Positions 15,916 through 23,030 of a stretch of 25,031 bases of DNA are shown here, in pieces (positions within the stretch are counted from its first letter, which is position 1; each line of letters begins with the position of its first letter). Below the pieces are notes generated by a model, which made no database searches, was not told where the DNA came from, and saw only the letters and a list, made by a program, of their open reading frames with translations. A program made the translations under genes and the position numbers. This DNA is from Treponema sp. (GTDB lineage: Bacteria > Spirochaetota > Spirochaetia > Treponematales > Treponemataceae): NCBI GenBank assembly GCA_024691105.1, contig JAILNY010000007.1, forward strand, positions 1 through 25,031, written 5' to 3'.

Positions 15916-16395
15916 TTATTTCATATCAATGATATTCTGTAATTCTTTAGCGTTAAAGAGCTTTCTGATATCAAGCATAATAAGATATCCGCCAGACTCC
16001 TGTCTGATAACGCCCTGAATATATTCTGTTCCGATTCCACTAAGCATCTGTGGCGGAGCCTTTACATCAGTAGCATTAACTGATACAACGCGGGCAATGC
16101 GGTCAATAATAACGCCAATTTTATTACCATCGATATTGAGAATTATAAAGCCGCCTTCAAATTCATTATCTTCATCTGACACAGCTTTCTGAAGTCTAAA
16201 GCGCTTGTGAAGATTTATAATAGGAATAATTTCACGACGTAAGTTAAAAATTCCTTCAACGTAATATGGAGCATTTGGAATAGGACGAACCGCCTGAATT
16301 TTTACAATTTCCTTAACATCCATAATATCAACGCCGTAAAGTTCTTCACCCAGCTGAAAAGTTACCAACTGATACTGTGAATCATTAGCTGCCAT
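15916..16395 (-). CDS. cheW: Chemotaxis coupling protein CheW
   Basis: 159-residue cytosolic adaptor that joins methyl-accepting chemoreceptors to the histidine kinase CheA in receptor arrays controlling periplasmic flagella. The entire protein is one CheW domain: YQLVTFQLGEELYGVDIMDVKEIV, RPIPNAPYYVEGIFNLRREIIPIINLHKRF, and GVIIDRIARVVSV. GGAGG lies 4 bases before the ATG, and a consensus promoter lies about 40 bases upstream. No cheA, cheY or receptor gene is in the window. It is the first gene of the long minus-strand run. Confidence 0.96.
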   Translation of the reverse strand: MAANDSQYQLVTFQLGEELYGVDIMDVKEIVKIQAVRPIPNAPYYVEGIFNLRREIIPIINLHKRFRLQKAVSDEDNEFEGGFIILNIDGNKIGVIIDRIARVVSVNATDVKAPPQMLSGIGTEYIQGVIRQESGGYLIMLDIRKLFNAKELQNIIDMK

Positions 16396-16432
16396 AAATC
16401 CTCCAACAATGCATAAAACGCACTATTATTAT

Positions 16433-16461
16433 ATTATAATTCCAATTGTATTATTTTGCAA
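16433..16461 (-). promoter_or_regulatory. Sigma-70-type promoter upstream of cheW
   Basis: On the minus strand TTGCAA (16461-16456) is followed after 17 bases by TATAAT (16438-16433), five of six and six of six consensus matches. It lies 37 bases upstream of the cheW ATG and should start a transcript with a short leader carrying GGAGG. The rest of the 144-base spacer up to comF shows no clear terminator. Confidence 0.7.
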
Positions 16462-16539
16462 CAACCAATTTTTTTGCCGCAACGAATTGATACGCCAAAT
16501 TCTTCAGAACCCAATCCTTTTTCTCTTAAAAAGCCACCT

Positions 16540-17286
16540 CTAGTTTACCCTGAAAAGCGATGTTGCCATAACCTCCTCTGCGCCGGCTTTTTTTAAAACA
16601 GCGGTGCACTTTTTTACCGTTGAACCTGTAGTTACAACGTCATCAATTATCAAAAATCTTTTTCCTTTAAGACAGATTTTATCTTTCAGGCGATATAATG
16701 CACCCTCAGAGCCCTTTCGCTGTTCCCTTGTCAAAGACTTTTGCTCGGTAACTGTAGTACGTTCAAGAAGACGCCATACAGGATATGAGTATTTTTTAGA
16801 AAGAATTGTGCACAGTTCCTCAACCTGATCCCACCCTTTTACTTTTAGTTTTCCAGGCCTTACAGGAACAGGCACAATTGCATCAAATTTTACAAGATCT
16901 GTTTTTTTCAACTGAACAAGAGCGGCATTCATAAGCTCTGCAAAGAAAAGTGAAAGTCTTCTCTGATCCAGTCCTTTCCAGGCAAACATCAGATCTTTTT
17001 TCCATAATCTGTACATGTGAATGGGAAAAATCTTAACATATTCTTTCTCAGAATCTGCCAGAAGATTACATTCAGTACAAATCCCTTCCTCAGAAACTAA
17101 AACCTTTCCACATCGCTCACATCTGCTATTCTGTCCAAAAGGAACAAAATCAAACATCTTTTGTGCGCACTTTTTACAAAGCGGCAGCGCAAGAGTAGAT
17201 TTTCCACAGCAAATACATTCTGTTCCACCCGTACAAAACGAAAGAAAATCCTGAACAATGCAATAAATTCTTTCTAAAAATACCAT
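16540..17286 (-). CDS. comF: ComF-family phosphoribosyltransferase-like protein
   Basis: 248 residues. The N-terminal zinc region has four CxxC pairs (C24/C27, C37/C40, C56/C59, C70/C73). The C-terminal phosphoribosyltransferase fold includes FDAIVPVPVRP, GWDQVEELC and the PRPP loop FLIIDDVVTTGSTV (211-224). In Haemophilus and Bacillus ComF helps imported single-stranded DNA during natural transformation; many non-competent bacteria also keep it and its role there is unclear. No other competence gene is nearby. It stands apart: 105 AT-rich bases separate it from mutS, and 144 bases plus a promoter separate it from cheW. The ribosome-binding site is weak (AGG, short spacing). Confidence 0.92.
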   Translation of the reverse strand: MVFLERIYCIVQDFLSFCTGGTECICCGKSTLALPLCKKCAQKMFDFVPFGQNSRCERCGKVLVSEEGICTECNLLADSEKEYVKIFPIHMYRLWKKDLMFAWKGLDQRRLSLFFAELMNAALVQLKKTDLVKFDAIVPVPVRPGKLKVKGWDQVEELCTILSKKYSYPVWRLLERTTVTEQKSLTREQRKGSEGALYRLKDKICLKGKRFLIIDDVVTTGSTVKKCTAVLKKAGAEEVMATSLFRVN

Positions 17287-17391
17287 ACACCTATCATATA
17301 GATAGTTATGAAAAATATGACCAAAAATTGAATTTTTTTGTAAAAAAAATGAATTTTTTAGACTGATTTTTTTTGCGAAATATAGAATTAA
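17287..17391 (-). other. AT-rich spacer between mutS and comF
   Basis: This spacer contains two direct copies of TGAATTTTTT (17328-17337 and 17350-17359) and A/T-only self-complementary runs, but no GC-rich hairpin and no good promoter pair. Whether mutS transcription ends here cannot be told. Confidence 0.4.
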
Positions 17392-20031
17392 TTACCGCCC
17401 GGACAAGGCCTTTTTCCAACGCGAAATCAAACTCATAGCGTTCATCGGTGTAATGTTATCAACATCGCACGATAGAATTTCATCGAGAATGATTTCCTCA
17501 TCGCTGAAAAGTCCAGGCGAGTTGAATGCGGCGGGCGCTGCAGAAACTTTCGATTCACAGGAAGCATCATTTTGAGAAACAGAATCAACACTCGGAGCAT
17601 TTTCAATTACAATCGGATTTTCTTTTGCCTTATTCTGAATTTCATCAAGGATTACTTTTGCTCGTGTAATTACAGACTCAGGAATTCCTGCAAGACCTGC
17701 AACATGAATTCCATAGGAATTTTCTGCAGCGCCCTGCTTGATCTTTCGCAAAAATACAACTGTTCCATCCTGCTCGCTTACATCCATACATAAGAGCATA
17801 AGTTTTTTATGCTCAAGACGGGTGAGCTCGTGATAATGAGTTGCAAAAAGAGTTCGACACTTGATTGTATTTAAAAGATATTCACTTACAGCCCACGCAA
17901 TAGAAAGACCATCTTCTGTCGAAGTACCGCGGCCAACCTCATCCATAATAACAAGAGAGCGTTCTGTGCTCGACTTTAGAATCAATGCAGTCTCTGACAT
18001 CTCAACTAAGAAAGTCGACTCGCCTTTTGCAAGATTATCACTTGCACCGACACGACAGAAAATCTTATCTACATAACCAAAGGTGGCCTTAGACGCAGGC
18101 ACAAAAGAACCTGTCTGTGCAAGAAGCGCAATCAAAGCACTCTGCCTTAAGTACGTAGACTTTCCGGCCATATTAGGCCCTGTAATCAATCCAAAAGAAA
18201 CGCCGTCATCTTCTGCACTGATATTAATTCCGTTTGGAACAAACTCTCCTTTTGGAAGATGTTTTTCTACGACAGGATGCCGCGCGTTTTCGATATTAAA
18301 ATCAAGAGAATCATTTACTTCAGGCTTAACCCACTTATTTACGACAGCGGCCTCTGCAAAAGAACAGATAACATCAACGTAAGATATTTCACGACTAAGC
18401 TGTAAAAGATATGGAACATAATCATGAAGCTTATTGCGGATTTCAAGGAAAAGATTTCGCTCTGTTTCATTTATTTTAGAAGAAGCATTATTTAATTCCT
18501 GCTCAAGCTGCTGCAAACGTTCTGTTGTATAACGCTCTGCATTCATAAGGGAACGGCGCATAATAAAATGCTCAGGAACAGAGGCAAGTTTTCCTTTTGT
18601 TACTTCAATCACATAGCCGGAAGAATTTGTATTTTTTATTTTTAAATTCTGAATTCCTGTCTTTACTTTTTCTTCTTCAAGATAGTCGTCAAGAATGGAA
18701 TTAAAATTTGACTGAACGTCATAATAGTGATCAAGCTCATTTGACCAGCCGCGTTTAATAAGACGGCCTTCTGTAAGAGAAGTAGCCGGGTCTTCGTGTA
18801 TTGAACGGAAAATTAAATCAGAAATAAATCTTGCATCATCAAGCGAAACAAAAGAAAAATCATATGAGTCAATTTTTTCTCTTACCTGACACCACGCATC
18901 TATACTTGCACGCAAAGCCTGCAAATCTTTTGCATGAGCCCTGTCCATTGCAACACGACCTGCAAGTCGTTCTATATCAAGAATAGGAGCCAAAAGTTCA
19001 CGAAGCTCTTTTAAAAGACTCTGATTCTTTACAAGCAGTTCAACATGATTCTGACGTTCTGCAATACGTTTAATATCGCACAACGGAGATAAAAGCCAGC
19101 TTCTAATAAGGCGGTTTCCCATTGCAGTTTGTGTATAGTTTACGCAATCCAGAAGAGAAAACTGTGTACTGCCATCACGAAGGTTGTAAATTATTTCAAG
19201 ATTACGACGTGTCGATTCATCGATAATCACGTATTCTGTATCATGATAAACATTAATATTTTTTACATGAGGAACAAGTGTGTTTGTAGTTTTTTCAAGA
19301 TATTCAAGCAAAAATCCTGCAGGAACGATTTCTGCTGACTGAGCATCAAGTCCAAAGGAATTTAAGTTTACGGTATTAAACTGCTGGTTAAGCCGCTTGT
19401 AAGCTGTTTCTGCATTAAAGTGCCAGTCAGGATAATATGAAACAGAAATAGATTCATTCTGTTCAAGAACGGTTTTTATTACTGCATTTTCTTTTAATGA
19501 AAGCGGTAAAATTATTTCTTTAGGATTACAGCGGCCAAGCTCTTTTGCAAAATACTCCTGCATTAAAGAAGCATTCCAGCTTGTAGCCTTAAATTCAGAA
19601 GTTGTAACGTCAATAAAAGCAAAGCCTGCCTTGCCATGAAAAACGCAAAGGCTGCACAAAAAACTGTTAGTTGTCTGATCAAGATATTCAGAATCGATCG
19701 CGGTTCCAGGTGTAATTACCTCGATTACCTTTCGTTCTGTAAGACCACCGCCCTTTGCAATTTCGCCAACCTGTTCACAGATTGCGATTTTTTTTCCCAA
19801 ACGCAAAAGACGGGCAATGTATACTTTTGATGCATGATAAGGCACACCACACATAGGACGGTCAGCCCTGTGTGTTAACGTTAAATTTAAAAGTCTTGAT
19901 ACTTCAATTGCATCCTCGTTGAACATTTCGTAAAAATCACCAAGTCTGAAAAACAGAACTTCGTTTGGATGCTGCTTTTTTATATTAACGTATTGCTCCA
20001 TGAGCGGAGTCATACGTGCCTCTTCTGCCAT
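17392..20031 (-). CDS. mutS: DNA mismatch repair protein MutS
   Basis: 879-residue ATPase that recognises mismatched and looped bases and recruits MutL. The N-terminal mismatch-binding domain has the Phe-x-Glu motif in GDFYEMF (Phe33, Glu35). Connector, core and clamp domains follow (ITPGTAIDSEYLD, NTNSSGYVIEVTKG). The C-terminal ATPase has Walker A GPNMAGKS (618-625), then VRMSE-like LVEMSETALIL, Walker B VIMDEVGRGTSTEDG and FATHYHEL. It ends with the typical C-terminal helical tail. Full length, no defects seen. The ATG follows the skp stop by 2 bases, so it is likely translated from the tamB-bamA-skp transcript. Confidence 0.98.
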   Translation of the reverse strand: MAEEARMTPLMEQYVNIKKQHPNEVLFFRLGDFYEMFNEDAIEVSRLLNLTLTHRADRPMCGVPYHASKVYIARLLRLGKKIAICEQVGEIAKGGGLTERKVIEVITPGTAIDSEYLDQTTNSFLCSLCVFHGKAGFAFIDVTTSEFKATSWNASLMQEYFAKELGRCNPKEIILPLSLKENAVIKTVLEQNESISVSYYPDWHFNAETAYKRLNQQFNTVNLNSFGLDAQSAEIVPAGFLLEYLEKTTNTLVPHVKNINVYHDTEYVIIDESTRRNLEIIYNLRDGSTQFSLLDCVNYTQTAMGNRLIRSWLLSPLCDIKRIAERQNHVELLVKNQSLLKELRELLAPILDIERLAGRVAMDRAHAKDLQALRASIDAWCQVREKIDSYDFSFVSLDDARFISDLIFRSIHEDPATSLTEGRLIKRGWSNELDHYYDVQSNFNSILDDYLEEEKVKTGIQNLKIKNTNSSGYVIEVTKGKLASVPEHFIMRRSLMNAERYTTERLQQLEQELNNASSKINETERNLFLEIRNKLHDYVPYLLQLSREISYVDVICSFAEAAVVNKWVKPEVNDSLDFNIENARHPVVEKHLPKGEFVPNGINISAEDDGVSFGLITGPNMAGKSTYLRQSALIALLAQTGSFVPASKATFGYVDKIFCRVGASDNLAKGESTFLVEMSETALILKSSTERSLVIMDEVGRGTSTEDGLSIAWAVSEYLLNTIKCRTLFATHYHELTRLEHKKLMLLCMDVSEQDGTVVFLRKIKQGAAENSYGIHVAGLAGIPESVITRAKVILDEIQNKAKENPIVIENAPSVDSVSQNDASCESKVSAAPAAFNSPGLFSDEEIILDEILSCDVDNITPMNAMSLISRWKKALSGR

Positions 20032-20033
20032 AA

Positions 20034-20561
20034 TTATTTTTCCAGTTCTTTAATCACTTTATCTGTTATATCAACGGTCTGACTGTACCAGAGAATTGCA
20101 CTTTCACCCTGAAGGCTTAATACCATACTCAAACCTTCGTTTTCGGCTACGCGCTTAATTGTCTTCTGGAACTTAACATAAAACTCATTTGATTCAGACA
20201 AAGATTTTTTTAAGTTCTGGAGTTCAAGATTTTTTGTAGTTGTAAAATCTCTGAGATATTCTGTTTTCTCTTTGATGAGAGCTACATATTTTTCAGCACC
20301 AGCTGTATCACCGAGCTTGTCGCATTCATCTTTTTTTGCCTTAAGCTCGCGAAGTTCATCTGTGCGTTTTGTAATTTCTTTCTGCATTTCCTTCTTTTTT
20401 GTCTCGTAAGTTTTTACTGCAGAAGAATTCTTAAAGAAGTGTTCGTAAACCTTATTTGTGTCTACGATACCAAAATTAGTAATATGCTGCTGTGCAGTCA
20501 TTGCAGACATAGCACAAAAGAGCAAAACTAAAACAAAACTGATTCTCTTAAAGTTTTTCAT
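20034..20561 (-). CDS. skp: Periplasmic chaperone Skp/OmpH
   Basis: 175 residues. A signal peptide (MKNFKRISF, then a hydrophobic core, cleavage likely after MTA at 23) is followed by NFGIVDTNKVYEHFF, a long charged helical hairpin (about 45-120, rich in Lys/Glu), and a closing strand region GLSMVLSLQG. This is the Skp fold: a trimer that shields unfolded outer-membrane proteins in the periplasm and delivers them to BamA. The open frame extends 16 codons further upstream, overlapping bamA, but GGAG 6 bases before the ATG at 20561 and the signal peptide fix the start. It lies 16 bases after bamA and 2 bases before mutS. Confidence 0.93.
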   Translation of the reverse strand: MKNFKRISFVLVLLFCAMSAMTAQQHITNFGIVDTNKVYEHFFKNSSAVKTYETKKKEMQKEITKRTDELRELKAKKDECDKLGDTAGAEKYVALIKEKTEYLRDFTTTKNLELQNLKKSLSESNEFYVKFQKTIKRVAENEGLSMVLSLQGESAILWYSQTVDITDKVIKELEK

Positions 20562-20567
20562 ATCAAA

Positions 20568-20571
20568 CTCC
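20568..20571 (-). promoter_or_regulatory. Ribosome-binding site that fixes the skp start
   Basis: GGAG on the minus strand, 6 bases before the ATG at 20561. It places the signal peptide at the true N-terminus and rejects the longer reading that overlaps bamA. Confidence 0.75.
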
Positions 20572-20577
20572 ATAAAA

Positions 20578-22983
20578 TTATTTATTAACAAAGTTAAATG
20601 AAAGTACAAACTTCATTGTATCATGCCATTTGAACTTATCATCAGTAAATTTAAATGTATTACAGAACATAAACTTCATAGGGAACTGTGGCAAAAGAAC
20701 CCGGATTTCAGGACCAAAGCTAAAGTAAAAGTCATTACCTGTAAGTCCGCCAAAGAAATTTTCCGGAGTATCTTTAATTGCAGTTGCATCAAAGAAGCCG
20801 TCAATCGCAAGGATTCCAGGAACAACCGGCATACGAAGTTCAACACAGTTTGACCAGAGTGCTCTACCCTTTACGGTATTGTAAATATTTGTCCAACCAC
20901 GGCCGTTAAACATACCATCGATATAGAGCTTGTTTGAATCGCTTACACTTGAACCAGGAGCCGGATACTGCAATGAAAGAGATGTCAAAGCAGCAAAAAT
21001 CATTCTGAATGTATATTTTTCTGTAAACGGAATACTGAACAATGTCCAGTAACCTTCAAGCTTTGTATCAAAGCGTGCATAGAAGTCTGTTTCCCAAGGA
21101 GTAAGACCGTACCATCCAAGCTGCTGGCTTACAAACCATCCGCGTGTCGGGTCATAGTTTATATCACGACCGTCAAGAGAAGCCTTTCCCCAGATAGAGT
21201 TTACAAGACCAAGCTTATTTGCATATTCACAAATCTGTGGATCAAGCGGAGTGTAAATACTTTCATCATAAATATAAGACTTTAATGAGTTTGTAAGACC
21301 ACCGGACAATGTAAAGGTTGCCCAGTCCCACATCCATCGACGACCGATAGAAGAGTTAAGACTTGTTGTCCATGATTCATACTGCATGTAATAGTCTTTT
21401 GTATTTACAGTTCCATCATTAAGAACCTTTAATCTCAAAGAAGTTGCATTTGAATGTGAAACAGAAAGTGACTCGCTGAGTTCAATAGGAAGTCCAAATG
21501 TCCAGTTCTGGCTGTATCCAAGTGCAAGAGACTGTTCAGCTGAAGAGATTGTAGTACTTGCAGACATTGTGCGGCCTGTACCAAATACGTTTGAGTTTGC
21601 CCATTTAGCAAAAAGTGCAAACGGAAGCTGAGTCGGATCTGTTACACCACTGAATGTAAGACCAAACTCTACAGAGTTTGTCATCTGTTCTTCAACATTA
21701 ATTACGATGTTAATAAGGTTTCCTTCTGAACCTGCCTGAATATCTGGAACAACAGAAGAAAAGTACTGAAGGTTATAAAGATTTCTTAAACCTGTTGTAA
21801 GTTTTGTCTTAGAAAAAACGTCACCGGACTCAAGTGGAATTTCACGGGTAATTACATACTCTTTTGTTTTAGAGTTTCCACGAATGATAATACTTTCAAC
21901 GTGGCTTCGGTCACGTTCTGCAATATTAAGAACAAATGAAACTGTTTTATTTACAGTATCCTTATTTATAGAAGGAGCAAAACCGTTTGAAGTATAACCG
22001 TTTTCGTAATACAAATCAGTAATGCCCATGATACATTCGTTAAACTTTGTCTGATTAAAAATTTCGCCTTTTTTCATCGTAACTCTTTCGCTTAACTTTT
22101 GCGATGAAAAAATTGAGTTACCATTAAAAGTCATTCCGTCAAACTTGTACTGGTTTCCTTCCTGCATATAAAAAGTAATATGCATCTCATCACGTTTTTT
22201 CTCTTCGTTATAAGTAACATCACGTGTTACATCGATAATCTGTGCATCAATATAACCATGATCTGCATAATACTTTAAAATTGCCTGACGGTCATTTTCA
22301 AGCATTGATTCCTGAAATGCACCCTTATTGATAATGCCGACTTCCTTTAACTTAAGCTGGCGTTTAAGAACTCTGGTTTTAAAAACTGTATTTCCCGAAA
22401 AATCAATGCTTGTAATTACAGAGCTGTGACCTTCGCGGATAACAAAGATAATTGCAATTCCTTCTTCTGTTTCTTCTGTCTTGTAAGAAACATGAACATC
22501 TGTAAATCCTTTTTCAAGATAAACGTTGCGGATTGCTCTCTCGTCAGAGAGTGCTTTTGCAGAAGAAAAGATTTCGTTTGTTTTTGAATGAATTGCTTCG
22601 CGAAGCGGCGCGTTTCGGACCTGCTTGTTTCCCTTAAAAGTGATGGAAGTAACGACAGGTTTTTCTTTTACAGTAAAAACAATTATAACGCCGTCACCCT
22701 TGTCATGAGTTGCAAGCGGAGAAATATCATCAAAGAGCTCAAGTGCATAAAGTCTGTCGATAAGTTCATAGATGCAACTTTCTACAGTCTTTCCGATATA
22801 AGACGAAGCAAGACCAGAAAGCTCTGACTTTTTAATAGTAGTAAGTCCTTCAAATTGAATCTGTGTTATAGTCTTATTCAGATACCAGTCTTCATCATCT
22901 GTTTCCTGAGAAAAGGCATTTGTGCCTAAAAACAATAAAGCAGTAAACAGCACCAAAAGCGGAAATGCACGATAGTTTTTCAT
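20578..22983 (-). CDS. bamA: Outer-membrane protein assembly factor BamA
   Basis: 801-residue Omp85 protein that inserts beta-barrel proteins into the outer membrane. Signal peptide 1-25 (ends NAFS). Five POTRA repeats follow, about 37-108, 109-184, 187-276, 279-356 and 360-433, each with the I-x-F-x-G-N pattern (for example ITFKGNK, IDFSGNT, MTFNGNS, IIIRGNS). The barrel spans about 436-801. GRGW at 694-697 matches the conserved RGF/RGY motif on the inner L6 loop. The C-terminal strand KFVLSFNFVNK has the alternating beta-signal, but ends two residues past the usual aromatic region. The order tamB-like, bamA, skp, mutS is as I recall it in T. pallidum (BamA = TP0326/Tp92). GGGG is 5 bases before the ATG. 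Confidence 0.97.
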   Translation of the reverse strand: MKNYRAFPLLVLFTALLFLGTNAFSQETDDEDWYLNKTITQIQFEGLTTIKKSELSGLASSYIGKTVESCIYELIDRLYALELFDDISPLATHDKGDGVIIVFTVKEKPVVTSITFKGNKQVRNAPLREAIHSKTNEIFSSAKALSDERAIRNVYLEKGFTDVHVSYKTEETEEGIAIIFVIREGHSSVITSIDFSGNTVFKTRVLKRQLKLKEVGIINKGAFQESMLENDRQAILKYYADHGYIDAQIIDVTRDVTYNEEKKRDEMHITFYMQEGNQYKFDGMTFNGNSIFSSQKLSERVTMKKGEIFNQTKFNECIMGITDLYYENGYTSNGFAPSINKDTVNKTVSFVLNIAERDRSHVESIIIRGNSKTKEYVITREIPLESGDVFSKTKLTTGLRNLYNLQYFSSVVPDIQAGSEGNLINIVINVEEQMTNSVEFGLTFSGVTDPTQLPFALFAKWANSNVFGTGRTMSASTTISSAEQSLALGYSQNWTFGLPIELSESLSVSHSNATSLRLKVLNDGTVNTKDYYMQYESWTTSLNSSIGRRWMWDWATFTLSGGLTNSLKSYIYDESIYTPLDPQICEYANKLGLVNSIWGKASLDGRDINYDPTRGWFVSQQLGWYGLTPWETDFYARFDTKLEGYWTLFSIPFTEKYTFRMIFAALTSLSLQYPAPGSSVSDSNKLYIDGMFNGRGWTNIYNTVKGRALWSNCVELRMPVVPGILAIDGFFDATAIKDTPENFFGGLTGNDFYFSFGPEIRVLLPQFPMKFMFCNTFKFTDDKFKWHDTMKFVLSFNFVNK

Positions 22984-23030
22984 AGTTACCCCAAACGAAT
23001 TAAATACATTTTTTCTAAATTTCGTTTTTT

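Noticed and set aside
16434..16514. Short minus-strand frame after comF, TTG start, 26 codons with protein-like composition (EEFGVSIRCGKKIGCC)
   Set aside because: It has a non-ATG start and a weak ribosome-binding site, and it overlaps the -35 and -10 boxes of the cheW promoter. More likely chance.
17328..17359. Direct repeats of TGAATTTTTT between mutS and comF
   Set aside because: Low-complexity A/T DNA; two copies only, no flanking structure.
20562..20609. Longer N-terminus for skp overlapping bamA
   Set aside because: The GGAG site and signal peptide both favour the start at 20561.
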